Assembly: GCA_014529385.2 (NCBI GenBank)
Contig: CM043954.1
Location: forward strand, 2,400,501 to 2,464,500
From: Adiantum capillus-veneris
Lineage: Eukaryota; Streptophyta; Polypodiopsida; Polypodiales; Pteridaceae
DNA length: 64,000 nucleotides
Direction of reading: 5' to 3'
The notes beneath the pieces were generated by a model, which worked only from the letters and a program-made list of their open reading frames with translations, searched no databases and had not been told where the DNA came from. Positions 30,209 to 40,610 of the stretch are shown one piece after another. A program made the position numbers and the translations under genes. The stretch's first letter is position 1, and every line of letters starts with the position of its first letter.

Positions 30209-33199
30209 TCACGTGGTGTGAGTGGAATTCATAAGTGACTCTCGATGCTCAAAAATGGCTGAAATGAGCGTCGCAATAGAGAGTCCACATCGTGGTTGGG
30301 AGAGGAAGGTATGTAGGGAGAGCTCATGGCTGAATATATGGGGAAAAGAGGACCTAATGTGGTCAAAAGCTGAGCACTCAAGTAGTGTGTGGTACTCACT
30401 CTCTCGCACTTGACGAGGGCATAAGGTGCAAAGTCGATGACACTCCTCGCCAGTGCCCCAACGTCCTGTCTCGCAGCGTAGAGAATGGGAGCTAAGACGA
30501 ATGGAGGCAATGGTGCGGATCGCACTCAACGGGATGGGCTCAAGGATGTAGGAATGGGTTCGGTTACCTCGTTCCGAGAAGAAGAGAGATTTGTAGTTTG
30601 GGGCAACGTGTGTGGTGTAATGGCTGAAGCGAGAACCTCCGGATTTCTCCCAAGCCATGATACATTGGCGTTGTAAGAAGGCCTCATTAACTTGGGAGTC
30701 GATCGACGCATCCTTGACCAAGTGACATGCATCCCATCTTCCAAACCATTTCTTGATATCAAGCATCCACCCCGAACTTAGTATTTTGCTCTTGCATGTC
30801 TTTTGAACCTTTTGACTTGCTTCATATGCGATTCTAGGAAGTCGATGCAAAGGGCTACGTTGTGTCTTACGCATGTACTCCACAACCCTTTCCATGCCCA
30901 AGACCTCAATGGGAAGCGATCCGGACTCAAGAAGTAAGAGCATGTAGGGTGTTTGTGTCTTGACTTGGAGAAAGTTGGTGAGAAAACGCTTTTGGACATT
31001 CTCAAACTCTTTCCAAGTAGACTTCCCGATGCTTCCACCCCACACCTCCACTCCATAAAGAAGCACCGGTGTCACCAATGTGTCAAAGAGGTACTTTTTG
31101 AGAGCCCAACACTTGATCTCTCCTGCATTGCACATGTTCTCAAATGCATAATAAGCCCTCTTTCCGGCTTCCAAGCGACGCATTGCACAATCCTTCCATT
31201 TATGATTGGATGGAACCTCAAGGCCAAGGTACTTGAAGTGATCTACCACTTCAAGTTTCTCATTGTTGTATACAATGCATGGATTTTCGTCATTGAGGGT
31301 CTTTACAAGCATAACCTTGGTTTTGGATCCATTCACGATCAGCCCGCTATGTAGGCAAAAGCGTTCCAAGACACTCATAAGCTTTTGTGCATCTTCTAAG
31401 GTATGTGCCAAGAGCACTACATCATCGGCATAAAGCAAAAGCATGATCACCGCATTTCCAATCTTAACCTCTTCTATGCCTTCTTGCTGCATAAAATCAA
31501 GAACCATGTATTCCAATTCATCAATGAGTAGCCCAAAGAGGGTTGGGGAAAGTGGGCATCCTTGTTTGACACCAATAGTGCTTGCAAAAAATTCTGAAAT
31601 TCCATCTCCCATACGTAATCTACATATCACTTTTTGGTAGATGCGAAAGACTGCATGCATAAATTCTCTCGGCACTTGAAGGCTTTGCATACTTCTCCAA
31701 AGATTTCCTCGCGGTACCATGTCAAAAGCTTTCTTGAAATCCACAAAGCAACAATACAACTTTTTTCCTTTCAATCGAGACGCTTCCATAAGAACTCGAA
31801 GAGTGACAAGGTGATCAATAGTGCTATGATGCTTTCGAAAACCTGCTTGGCCAAGCGCACGTTTGCCATTCTTTTCAGCCCATTCACTTATCTTCATCTC
31901 CATGATACATCCAAATAACTTTGCCATCAAAGAACCAACCATTATAGTGCGATAGTTGTTCACATTGTTTACATCTCCTCCTTTGTGCAAAGGTTTGATC
32001 CAATTTTCACTCCAATCATGAGGCATGCCATACTGAAGTGCAAGGTTAAACATATCGCATATCCAATATCGTGTTTTCTTGCTTGTCCATTTAATCATTT
32101 CAGCCTTGACACCTTGAAGGTCACCTGCCTTGCAAGTAGCAAGTTTCTCAAGCGCGCGGCATACATCTTCAATGGTAAAGAAGGGAGACATAAATGGAAG
32201 GGAGCTACAACCCTCCATCTTATCAACATTGGGTTGCTCATAGAGGTTCTTACAATGCATATACATATCCTCAAGAGTCAAGTCACCAAAGCTCTCAACG
32301 TGCTTGCCTTTTAGATTTTGCCAAAACTTGCCACATGCATGTGCTTTCTCTTGTGCTAAAAGAAGTTGTTTTTCGACTTCCCACCTTCTCCTCTTCTTTT
32401 GAACAAGTGCTTTGTATGTGTGTGAACATTCCAAGTAAACTTTCTTGTCTTTGATTGCATCCAATCTTAGCAAGTGTTTTCGGGCTTGACTACATTCCAT
32501 GTCAAACCATTTCTTCTTGGTGCTACCCTTCTTAGACCTTTTGCAAGACATGTGTTTCGTCGAAAAGCATTCCTTCGCACAAGAGAAAATTACTTCTTTG
32601 AAAACTTTCCACTTGCATTCTAATGTTGGGCTCCCTTGATGCTCTATCATGCTTAACATTTGGTCCACCATATCAGCATATATACGTGCTCGTTTGAAGT
32701 CTAGACGTAGGTACAAATGATTCACATCATGATTGGAGGCTACATGCTCGGGCCGTTTACCACACTTGAGGTCAATACATAACATCCTATGATCCGATTC
32801 CGGATTCCATTCACCAAGTGTAAAGCTTTGTATGCATTCTAGAGTGGCTTCTGAGAACAACATATAGTCAATCACGCTAGCACCATTGTGCTTTCTACAT
32901 GTAAAGTCATTGGTGCCTTGCCATAGAGATACACCATTTGCAATGAGCATTCCGGTACTACTGCACATATGTAGAAGTGACTTTCCATAGTGATCCACTT
33001 CTTTTGCATCATTAGAACTTCGATTATACATGTATGAGTCATCCACTCTTCTTGATACATGCGGCATGTCGACTTGTTGTGTGTCGTGTTGTAACATATT
33101 TGTGCGAGCATTCATGTCTCCAAAAACAATGACTTCACCTTGATCCTTGTAATAAGCAATGTCTTCCTCTAGTTCAACAAAGGGCTGATCTCTATCCAT
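30209..33199 (-). CDS. LINE ORF2 protein, 5'-truncated (endonuclease C-half, RT)
   Basis: A 997-codon open frame if begun at the Met at 33199. The longer frame to 33436 only adds a translated GA tract. It starts inside an EEP endonuclease (EVIVFGDMNART, VIDYMLFS, ESDHRML) whose N-terminal catalytic half is absent. Then come the RT motifs FVDFKKAFDMVPR (about 31720), GVKQGCPLSPTLF and YADD (31421-31432), a thumb-like region, and a C-terminal CX2C...HX4C (LCTLCPRQ...YHTLLEC). The RT core looks intact. It would copy LINE RNA at a nicked target, but without the endonuclease half it cannot nick. Open over almost 1,000 codons, so young. Confidence 0.88.
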   Translation of the reverse strand: MDRDQPFVELEEDIAYYKDQGEVIVFGDMNARTNMLQHDTQQVDMPHVSRRVDDSYMYNRSSNDAKEVDHYGKSLLHMCSSTGMLIANGVSLWQGTNDFTCRKHNGASVIDYMLFSEATLECIQSFTLGEWNPESDHRMLCIDLKCGKRPEHVASNHDVNHLYLRLDFKRARIYADMVDQMLSMIEHQGSPTLECKWKVFKEVIFSCAKECFSTKHMSCKRSKKGSTKKKWFDMECSQARKHLLRLDAIKDKKVYLECSHTYKALVQKKRRRWEVEKQLLLAQEKAHACGKFWQNLKGKHVESFGDLTLEDMYMHCKNLYEQPNVDKMEGCSSLPFMSPFFTIEDVCRALEKLATCKAGDLQGVKAEMIKWTSKKTRYWICDMFNLALQYGMPHDWSENWIKPLHKGGDVNNVNNYRTIMVGSLMAKLFGCIMEMKISEWAEKNGKRALGQAGFRKHHSTIDHLVTLRVLMEASRLKGKKLYCCFVDFKKAFDMVPRGNLWRSMQSLQVPREFMHAVFRIYQKVICRLRMGDGISEFFASTIGVKQGCPLSPTLFGLLIDELEYMVLDFMQQEGIEEVKIGNAVIMLLLYADDVVLLAHTLEDAQKLMSVLERFCLHSGLIVNGSKTKVMLVKTLNDENPCIVYNNEKLEVVDHFKYLGLEVPSNHKWKDCAMRRLEAGKRAYYAFENMCNAGEIKCWALKKYLFDTLVTPVLLYGVEVWGGSIGKSTWKEFENVQKRFLTNFLQVKTQTPYMLLLLESGSLPIEVLGMERVVEYMRKTQRSPLHRLPRIAYEASQKVQKTCKSKILSSGWMLDIKKWFGRWDACHLVKDASIDSQVNEAFLQRQCIMAWEKSGGSRFSHYTTHVAPNYKSLFFSERGNRTHSYILEPIPLSAIRTIASIRLSSHSLRCETGRWGTGEECHRLCTLCPRQVRESEYHTLLECSAFDHIRSSFPHIFSHELSLHTFLSQPRCGLSIATLISAIFEHRESLMNSTHTT

Positions 33200-33202
33200 A
33201 TT

Positions 33203-33283
<81 letters not shown>

Positions 33284-33370
33284 CCTAGGGAGGGAGTATG
33301 AGGAGAGAGATAGGCCTATGGAGAAGGGAGTATGAGGGAGTATAAGCACCCACAAGATGCAAGCAGGAGA

Positions 33371-33421
<51 letters not shown>
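33200..33421. repeat. left arm of a long inverted repeat with GA tracts
   Basis: A (GA)n tract (33203-33280), a 90-bp unique core (33281-33370) and another (GA)n tract (33371-33421). The core is the exact reverse complement of 33662-33751. The LINE open frame runs through this arm as a meaningless Ser-Leu repeat. Confidence 0.93.
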
Positions 33422-33425
<4 letters not shown>

Positions 33426-33560
33426 GCAATAAACATTGATAAATATTATGTAAGTAAATAATTTTCCATAATTTGCCTTAGAGAGAGAGATGGGCAATAA
33501 ACATTGATAAATATTATGTAAGTAAATAATTTTCCATAATTTGCCTTAGAGAGAGAGATG
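33422..33560. repeat. 68-bp tandem duplication
   Basis: Two units with the shared start GGCAATAAACATTGATAAAT at 33425 and 33493, period 68, ending in TTTGCCTTAGAGAGAGA. They are nearly identical. They lie in the spacer between the two inverted-repeat arms. Confidence 0.93.
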
Positions 33561-33626
33561 GATGTTAAGTGAGATGATTTCTCTGCAATTTTATTTTAAG
33601 ATAAAGTACACTCTCTCCCTCCCTCT

Positions 33627-33630
<4 letters not shown>

Positions 33631-33667
<37 letters not shown>

Positions 33668-33748
33668 GCTTGCATCTTGTGGGTGCTTATACTCCCTCAT
33701 ACTCCCTTCTCCATAGGCCTATCTCTCTCCTCATACTCCCTCCCTAGG

Positions 33749-33799
<51 letters not shown>
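33631..33799. repeat. right arm of the long inverted repeat
   Basis: A (CT)n tract (about 33631-33664), the 90-bp core (33662-33751) and a second (CT)n tract (33752-33799), mirroring 33203-33421. Transcription through both arms would give a stem of more than 130 bp around a loop of about 250-290 bases. Confidence 0.93.
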
Positions 33800-33802
<3 letters not shown>

Positions 33803-34740
33803 TCTCTCTTTCTCTCATCCTCTTTGTTTCTCTCTTTTCATCTTCCTCTCCTTTACCACGTAGCTGGACACCACATTTGTACTCTGTTTTTTTTGGAGCT
33901 AGTGTTTACACTGTAAATCTTGTTTCCCAAGTAGCAGATTGATTGCCTGAGTTGTAATTCTATCATGATATCTGTAAAGGCCCATGTGAGTCGGCCGCTG
34001 CCCATTTAGAAATCCCTAGGTATAAAAGTCAATAATCTTAATGTGAAAGGAGTCTTATCTCTCACTTATCTTTTGGGGGAAAGAGGACTCTACTGTACGT
34101 ACGCTCAAGCAACTTCTCAACTCCACTTGTAATCAACATATCTTGTGATTGGGTAATCCATTTTTGATTCCAAAATTTACATTATGTTCCTCTTTTCTTA
34201 CTCTTTCAATTAAGTATAAGCAGACCCAATTTTGTTGTGGTTTGCAACTATGCCATGTGAGTCTTCATTGTAGATTTGAGTGCTTAAACAATTGTTTTTT
34301 GACATTTTGACCTTAGGAGAGTGTTATTAGACCGTAGGAAGGCCTGTTTGGGCTATTCTATTATAGTTTTCATGACTTGTGTCATGATGTATCACGATCC
34401 ATGTACCTTGTCATATTGGAACGAGAATTTGTAGACTTGTTCCTTTTAGGCCTAGCAAAGATTCCCTTAAAGTTTTGTGATGTATCGAGTCTGTTTGGTT
34501 GATGAAATGGCGTGATGAGCTAGTGCGGTGAGAAAGGACATAGATGGATTTTTTGATCATTGAGTGGTGGTTTTCTTGTTGAGTTGATATGTTTGCTTGC
34601 TAGGTTCACTTATTGAGGATTGAACCTCAAAGAATCTCCATGTCCCATCTAAGTCACTTCCCTGAGTATTGACACATTATGTTAGTGCCAGATAACTATG
34701 CCATTGACTTCCGTCGCGATGACCCGATAACAGATTGTGA
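33800..34740 (+). other. non-coding; LTR-like promoter features
   Basis: No open frame of note. A TATA-like CCTAGGTATAAAAGTC at about 34014-34029 is followed by a pyrimidine-rich leader-like stretch, as in a plant LTR, but no second copy or boundaries are visible. I could not name it. Confidence 0.35.
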
Positions 34741-34890
34741 TAGATAACGAGAGAGAGAAAGAGAGAACCAGATAGTTAAGTAGATTTTATTATCATCCTT
34801 GGAGGTCAAATATGACCTATGGGACCAAAGTTACATGTGATGTAGTATGTGTACGGCTGATGAGTGACTCTCAATTCTCCAAAATTGTGG
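34741..34890 (-). mobile_element. LINE 3' UTR fragment, third copy
   Basis: The shared block GTCAAATATGACCTATGGGA and its flanks match 30121-30255, including a GAGA/TAGATAG-like tract at the left. Only the last 150 bases or so of the LINE are present, the usual result of severe 5' truncation at insertion. Confidence 0.75.
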
Positions 34891-35831
34891 TGAAGTGTTC
34901 TGTGGTACTTAGACTCTTGATGTGGATGGGTTTTCTAACCTCACTCTTATCTTATTGCAGACATAGTGAGAACCATGAACATAATTGTCAATCCATGGGA
35001 TGAAGCTGACTTGACTAGTGCATAGAGGCTACAAGAGGGTGTCAATATCTTGGAAAACAACAGACAACTTGCATCTAACATAAAATACACTAAAATGACC
35101 TAAGTCATGAAAAGCTAATCGCTAATCGATAAGCAAACCATGATCGTTACAGCATCAAAGGACATCCGAATGTTATGAAACTTCTAGGACAAGTATGTAA
35201 GACCTAAGCATACATGCTTATGGTTTCAAATATCAATTTTGATGAAGTGCAAAAAACACGATTATTAATAGCAGTGAGATTTTGACTTAGTTGTTTATGA
35301 CCTCGAATGCATCTGAATGCTTAGCAATGATGCCGCAATACCCCACCTATGCTTACTTTGTGATTTTCTAGCTTAAATTCCTACTAATGACGATATTAGG
35401 CAGTGGGACAACGACATCAAAAGCTACTGATTTACCATGATATGTTTACGTCAATGCGTAGAGCTATTACCTGTGGTTGCAAAGCAACAGACAGCACTGC
35501 AATGTGACACCAACAAGGGAGATGGAAGCATGACAAGGAGAGAAGTGAGTGTCGTAAGCTCACACTGTGTATTTCTTATCCAAAAATGTAATAACAACTT
35601 TACAAAATTGGTTTTTATACCTTAGCTACGGTTTCTTTGGTCAAAAACTAATCATCCAGGCGCTCTAACTAAGGATAAATTGATACAATCTGGAAGCTTA
35701 TAGCTCCGGCTCATAGGTTACAATATCCACTTGGCAAATAGGAGTTATAATATTCCTGATTTATCAAAAGAATAAGTGTTTTTACAATAAAGCTCTTGAA
35801 AAGTGTTACATGGGTTAGCTTGCTGCTAACA
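34891..35831 (-). mobile_element. putative 3' LTR of element C
   Basis: The right end is well supported: plus-strand ...GCTAACA at 35825-35831, directly followed by a C-run polypurine complement, as in element B. The minus strand has a TATA-like GGTATAAAAACC near 35609-35621, matching the position of the TATA in B's LTR. The left end is not determined and no partner LTR is present in the window. Confidence 0.5.
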
Positions 35832-35842
35832 TCCCCCCCTCT
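35832..35842 (-). promoter_or_regulatory. element C polypurine tract
   Basis: Minus-strand AGAGGGGGGGA abuts TGTTAGCAGC, the inferred LTR start. It is nearly identical to the tract of element B. Confidence 0.65.
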
Positions 35843-36169
35843 CGAATGTGTCATCCCTTAACACAATTTCATGGGTTCAAATAGTCTTTGGGTTGATGAC
35901 GACTAAGCGAGATGGTCTTTAAATGCTTGAAGCGCTTTTTAATATTTGATGTGTCGTTCTTTCTCAGGGACTTGTAGAAACTAAATAGTGACTTTTTTTT
36001 TGAGTTCTATGGCTGAATATCTGATAAACCTTGCTATCAAATTGTTGATTAGTGATCCAATAATCTTTGTACGCTATGTGAAGAATCCTGTGTAAAAAGA
36101 TTCTTTGAATGACAAAATATCGCTTGATGGCAAGATCATACATATGGCATAGAAGCCGTAAAGGATTTC

Positions 36170-36985
36170 TTATGAAGGTTGCCCCCTCAAATCATAACAC
36201 AAGCCTTTGTTACCTTCTAAGAAGGACATCCATGGGGCTCCTACTTGCTCAGGCTCATAAAAAACTTGGTTGCATGTGAGAAACATTCTGCACATTTTAT
36301 ATAACATTGCACATGAGAGGTCAGGGAGGCTCTTGAAGAAGTTCATGGTGCATGTTAGGGTTTTCACTATGTATTCCTCAGTTGCCGATCCTTGCTCTGG
36401 AGCTGGTAGTTTTGGGTTAAGCCAAGTTTGCCTCTTCTTGTTTAATGCTTCCTGTGCTTGATATGTCCTTACCCTTGGAACACGATAGAATTTTGGGTCT
36501 TTCTGGATCGATGCAGGTGCTCTTGTAAACAAAATGAGATACCTTGAGTGTTTGTTGAGCCAATTTTTTCTCCATTTGGGGTGGAGAGCATGTGACCCTT
36601 CTTCTTGCATATCCTTGTTAAGTCTTTCTTTAACTTGCAGTAGCTCAACCTTTATCAAAGGGTAAGTCAACAACTGTTGATGCCATTGAGAATTGATTTG
36701 GTTGGGAGTGAGCTGAGTTACACTGACAGAGTGAAGAACCCTCAACTCCCAATCCATAGCCGCTTTCCATTCATCATCCACTTCATGGACAATCTGATCT
36801 TTAAGTACATCTGCTTTAGCTTAGAGAGCTGTACCATCGGCACTTGTCCTCTTTGGTGATTGGTACTTGGAATTCAAAACCTCCTGTCTGCCCTTCTATT
36901 GGCTGTGTTTTTATTTCTACAAGGGAGATTGATGGTATCTGTACATTTGGAAGTTCAGATATACCTGCCTCCTCTTGAGCTTACA
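36170..36985 (-). pseudogene. element C accessory protein, conserved C-terminal domain
   Basis: A 203-codon open frame (36170-36781) is co-linear with the accessory protein of element B (39662-40610). The aligned blocks are WELRVLHSVSV with WEQRVFKSMTI, HPKWRKNWLNKHSRYLI with HPKWRKAWLTKYPQYPI, EYIVKTLTCTMNFFKSLPDL with QYMVKTLTGTIKLFTGSPDL, and CYDLRGQPS with CAYDLSGQPS. Upstream, another frame continues coding-like (ELPNVQIPSISLVEIKT, up to about 36985). The family is unknown to me. Conservation at the protein level between two diverged elements suggests a real function. The frame stops just after GQPS, where B continues for about 70 residues. Confidence 0.7.
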
Positions 36986-37481
36986 CATTCCATTCTCTCA
37001 GCAAAACTGATTGTCTTTCTTTAAGTCCTCTTTCTTGTAGCTAGAGGCATTGAGGCTTTGGACACAGCGGTGGGTTTCTCCTTTCCGATGTGCGGTAGGG
37101 ATCTCATAGAGTGGACCCAGATTCAGGCTAGTGAGTTCTCACACCACACAGGGGACTTAGGGGTGACAGAATTGGTGCAGACACTTTGACCTCTTCTCAA
37201 GTTCAACGTGAGGCATCCAAATGCAATCGGTTGCATGCACATTGTGGTGCATTTTTTTGCTAACACTTAGAGCCCTCCTTGTTATGTATTTGTACATGAG
37301 GATTCTTGGATAGAGGATGTAGCCCTTTGGACTGCACACTCGGCTTGGTCTTGGGCAGAACTGTCACTTTTTTCGCACTTGTCCAGAGGTTGTTCGGATG
37401 TAGATTACTCCCCATCCAAACCGGCCTCAAAGATAGCGAGGTTGGCTGATGTGGAAACATCTATTTTCTCCCACTAACTCC
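36986..37481. other. junction between element C and the plus-strand LINE
   Basis: No domain recognised on either strand. A LINE 5' UTR or end of ORF1 is expected here on the plus strand, but I see no zinc knuckle or RRM motif. The exact LINE start is not visible. Confidence 0.4.
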
Positions 37482-38675
37482 ATGAGGATCATCTCATGGA
37501 ATGTGCAGGGATTAGGAGTGTCCCAGTTTCAGCATCAGAGGGGTCGATTGCATGAGGAGATTTAAAGATATATTGTTGGTGGTGAGATTGACATTCTTAT
37601 TCTACATGAGCATCATCTTTGTGAGAGTCACATTAGACGGTGTGGTCAGATTTTGTGTGGTCGCTATGAGACGGTTTGGTCCCCTGGATTTGGACCTGGA
37701 GGCATCCATGGTACTATAGTCATTGTGGGCAAAGGGATTATTGTGCCAGGCAGGGCTTAGTGGATTACTATGCAGGTTTAGGGTTGCCTCATGGGCTTCC
37801 TGAACATCTATGTGCCCAATGTGGCGAGTGCACGTGTAGAGTCTTGGTCCCATATTGTAGAGTCTCTACCTGAGGCAGAGCAATGGTGCATTGGGGGTGA
37901 CTTCAACATGTTGGAGGACCCCTCTGAAAAGATTGGAGGCAGCCATACTACTGTGCATAGAGTTGAGTTGGCAACTTCAGAGAGGTTATGTATGCGGGTT
38001 TTAGACGTGTGGTAGAATTCTAGCTTTGTGAGGCCTCCAGACAGCTTGGCCTTCTCTCGTTCGGACCGTAGAGGAAGAGGAGTGAATCTTTTTTAGGTAG
38101 GTTTCTTCTACACTAGTGACCATTTTTGTGACTTGGGTGGGTTAGTTTGCATTCTAGATGGGAACTCTTTTTTGGACCATGAATTAGTGATCCTCACAAT
38201 GACAGATAGACAGAGGAGGGGGAGTATGATGCTTCACATCTCTAAGAGGGTCTTGCTGGACTCTGCGCTCAGAGAATGAGTGGTGGATTTTTGGATAGAG
38301 GGCTTAGACATGCATGACTATCCTATTGACATAGTGGCCTTTGGACTTTCTCAGCTTAGTCAGATATTTCTCAAGGAGCCTATGGTCTGCCTGTCTACAG
38401 TGATAGAGGAGGAGTAACGTCTCCGATAGGACATTTCTTCCTTGTAGAGGATGCAAGAGCAGCCTCTAGATAGTCCTTGGTTGGAGGAGTAGTTGCAGCA
38501 GGCTCTCCAAGGGCTTGCCAACACAGAGGAGAGACACCAGGAGTTTGATTTTCATTGACAAGAATCTCAGTGGACCTAGGTGGGTGACAGAGTGACATGG
38601 TCTTCTTTGAGATAGTGGGGCTTTGACATGTACATGCTAGGGTCAGCCAATTGAGGAGGCATGATGGGTCAATTG
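37482..38675 (+). pseudogene. L1-like LINE ORF2, endonuclease part (5' half)
   Basis: The plus strand begins MRIISWNVQGLGVSQFQ, the N-terminal endonuclease motif, then DILILHEHHL with the catalytic Glu region, LNIYVPNVASARVESW, and CIGGDFNMLEDP. A later FLDHELV stands where the family has SDH. At least six stops or shifts occur (the longest clean part is 37791-38015). The coding sequence stops at 38675 where element B is inserted, and resumes at 57828. Confidence 0.8.
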
Positions 38676-39609
38676 TGTTGGACGGATACGCCGCGACGGA
38701 CGTCGGCACAGCGAGAACTCACCTAACATATAATGTCAGCTAAGGATGAAGCTTGATCCGTAGGTGCGTGGAAGCAAGCATAAGCTGTCAACCTACACTC
38801 GACCGACTCCTAACTAATTCCTATAGAGGTCTACCAATTGTCTAAGTCACAGCCTTCAAGAGTGCATAAGAGGAAACTTCCTACAACGTTGTCTAGAGCC
38901 GAACACCCATCAAACAATCTCGAAACACCATAGAATTTGAAGGAGACCCTACTAACACCAATAGGTCGCTCTCCCTAAGGTCTATGAACCAAAGTCCCAA
39001 CCCAAAACACCCGGTGCAAAATCACGTAGGATGTCTAGCCGAAATTTGCAGGTCTTCGTTTCCAAAATCTAAAGTGCCTAATGTGTAGCTCTACTCAATG
39101 TAAATGCGTGGATATGCTGTAATGAAAAATCGGACAACGTATGCTCACCCAATCACCAGATAAAGCTCGTAGAAGGAGCTCACAAAACCGGACCGTACGC
39201 GCACAATGTAGGTATCGGCACGTAGCTCTCGTCGGGGGCAACATGCTGCACTTCTCCGCACTCGATTCCAACCACCGGTGCACACGTAGCGGCAAGATGA
39301 AGCTCACACTCTCTCTCTCGTACATAGTACGCTCACTCACAGACTTCAAAAACTTGTTTTTAAAAATGAAAAAAGGTTTTTCATTAAGGTCAAAAAGTGG
39401 TATATATACCTTACAATTCTCAAATCCTAAAGTTCCAAAATCAACCAACTACTCCATCTATCTATCAAAACTGGGATACAATCTGGAAACTTCTGTAAGT
39501 CCCAATATTTACAAGGTGAAAAATCAGGTTTCCTCAATAAATGAATAATTACAAAAAATGATAATCCTCCGAGTAGTTAGTCTCCATGGGGTGTGTCCAG
39601 CTTCTAACA
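38676..39609 (-). repeat. 3' LTR of element B
   Basis: A 934-bp LTR, plus-strand ends TGTTGGACGG and GCTTCTAACA. It is a direct repeat of 56964-57827, but carries an extra block of about 70 bp (about 39270-39350) and about 30 substitutions, nearly all transitions (hand count). The minus-strand TATA-like GGTATATATACCAC at about 39399-39412 is the probable promoter. A half-site of the element's palindrome lies at 39024-39036. The left flank AATTG pairs with AGTTG after 57827. Confidence 0.93.
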
Positions 39610-39622
39610 CTCCCCCCCTCTT
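39610..39622 (-). promoter_or_regulatory. element B polypurine tract
   Basis: Minus-strand AAGAGGGGGGGAG is followed immediately by the LTR start TGTTAGAAGC. It primes plus-strand synthesis in LTR elements. Confidence 0.85.
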
Positions 39623-39661
39623 TGCTCATGTCGTCCCCGACATGGCTGCTGATCCGCTTCT

Positions 39662-40610
39662 TCATCGTATGGTTTCACGCATCTTGATTAGTGATTCGTA
39701 TCTTGCATGTAGGTTCATCATTGTTGGGCCAAAAATATCTGTGTTTATTATGAAGAAGCCTGTGTAGAACGCTTCTTCAAAGGCCTGGAGGTGATAGGAT
39801 GGTAGAAACATTATCCTTTGATACAGCGCATGTATCACCTCCTTTGAAGGCTGACCAGACAGATCATAAGCGCATCTGTAAGTATTTTGGAAGAAGAAGA
39901 TATTGTCTATCACTTGGCTTGGCTTGAATGTCTCAAATACTGCTAAAAGTGTTTTGCATATTTTCTTCATCATGATGCACGTAAGGTCAGGTGAGCCAGT
40001 GAACAATTTGATGGTGCCCGTTAGGGTTTTCACCATGTATTGGACACTTATTCTCTCACCTACCTTCAAGCACGACAGCTTAGGGTAATTCAGCCAAGTG
40101 GGTTGGCTCCTTTGCAAGATCTCTTGGGCTTTCCACGTCCTGATCCTTGGTAGAGGACAAAAGCTGAGGTTGTCTATGATGTTTTTCGGTGCCTCTACCA
40201 AGTGGATTGGGTATTGTGGATACTTTGTGAGCCAAGCCTTCCTCCATTTTGGATGAGAGTCAACAATTAGCCTAACCCCTTCTGGTTGGGAGGTATCTGC
40301 GTTGTAAAGTGGTACGGTTGGCTCTTCTCTTATCCGCTTGTTGGATGGTGGCTGCTTCATATTTTAGCAATGGATATGGGAGAGAGGGTTGAAGCCATTC
40401 GCGCCTGAGGTTGCTGGCGTCAATCTTCTGGATGGTCATGGACTTGAAAACCCTTTGCTCCCACTCCAAGGCTTCCTTTTCTGTCTCTCTGATTTCCACC
40501 TCTATTGCTTTCCTTAGCTTCTCTTCCTCCTCCTGTGTTAGATCTTGTGGCTCTTGAGAGGATCCTTCTAGGATTTCCTCTTGCATAGGCGTGTCCACCA
40601 GATCTGCCAC
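39662..40610 (-). pseudogene. element B accessory protein, conserved C-terminal domain
   Basis: Two overlapping frames, 40272-40610 (112 codons, acidic, ending after WEQRVFKSMTI) and 39662-40360 (232 codons). Alignment with element C, where the two parts are in one frame, shows that one frameshift near 40370 split this copy. Shared blocks are HPKWRK, VKTLTxT, PDLxCxM and YDLxGQPS. After that B adds about 70 residues (IMFLPSYHLQAFEEAFYTGF...). No known domain, signal peptide or clear membrane span. It occupies the position where other elements carry env-like or accessory genes. Confidence 0.7.

Noticed and set aside
33200-33436. N-terminal Ser-Leu repeat of the 1075-codon LINE frame
   Set aside because: It is the GA tract and the inverted-repeat arm read in phase. 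The Met at 33199 is the more sensible start.
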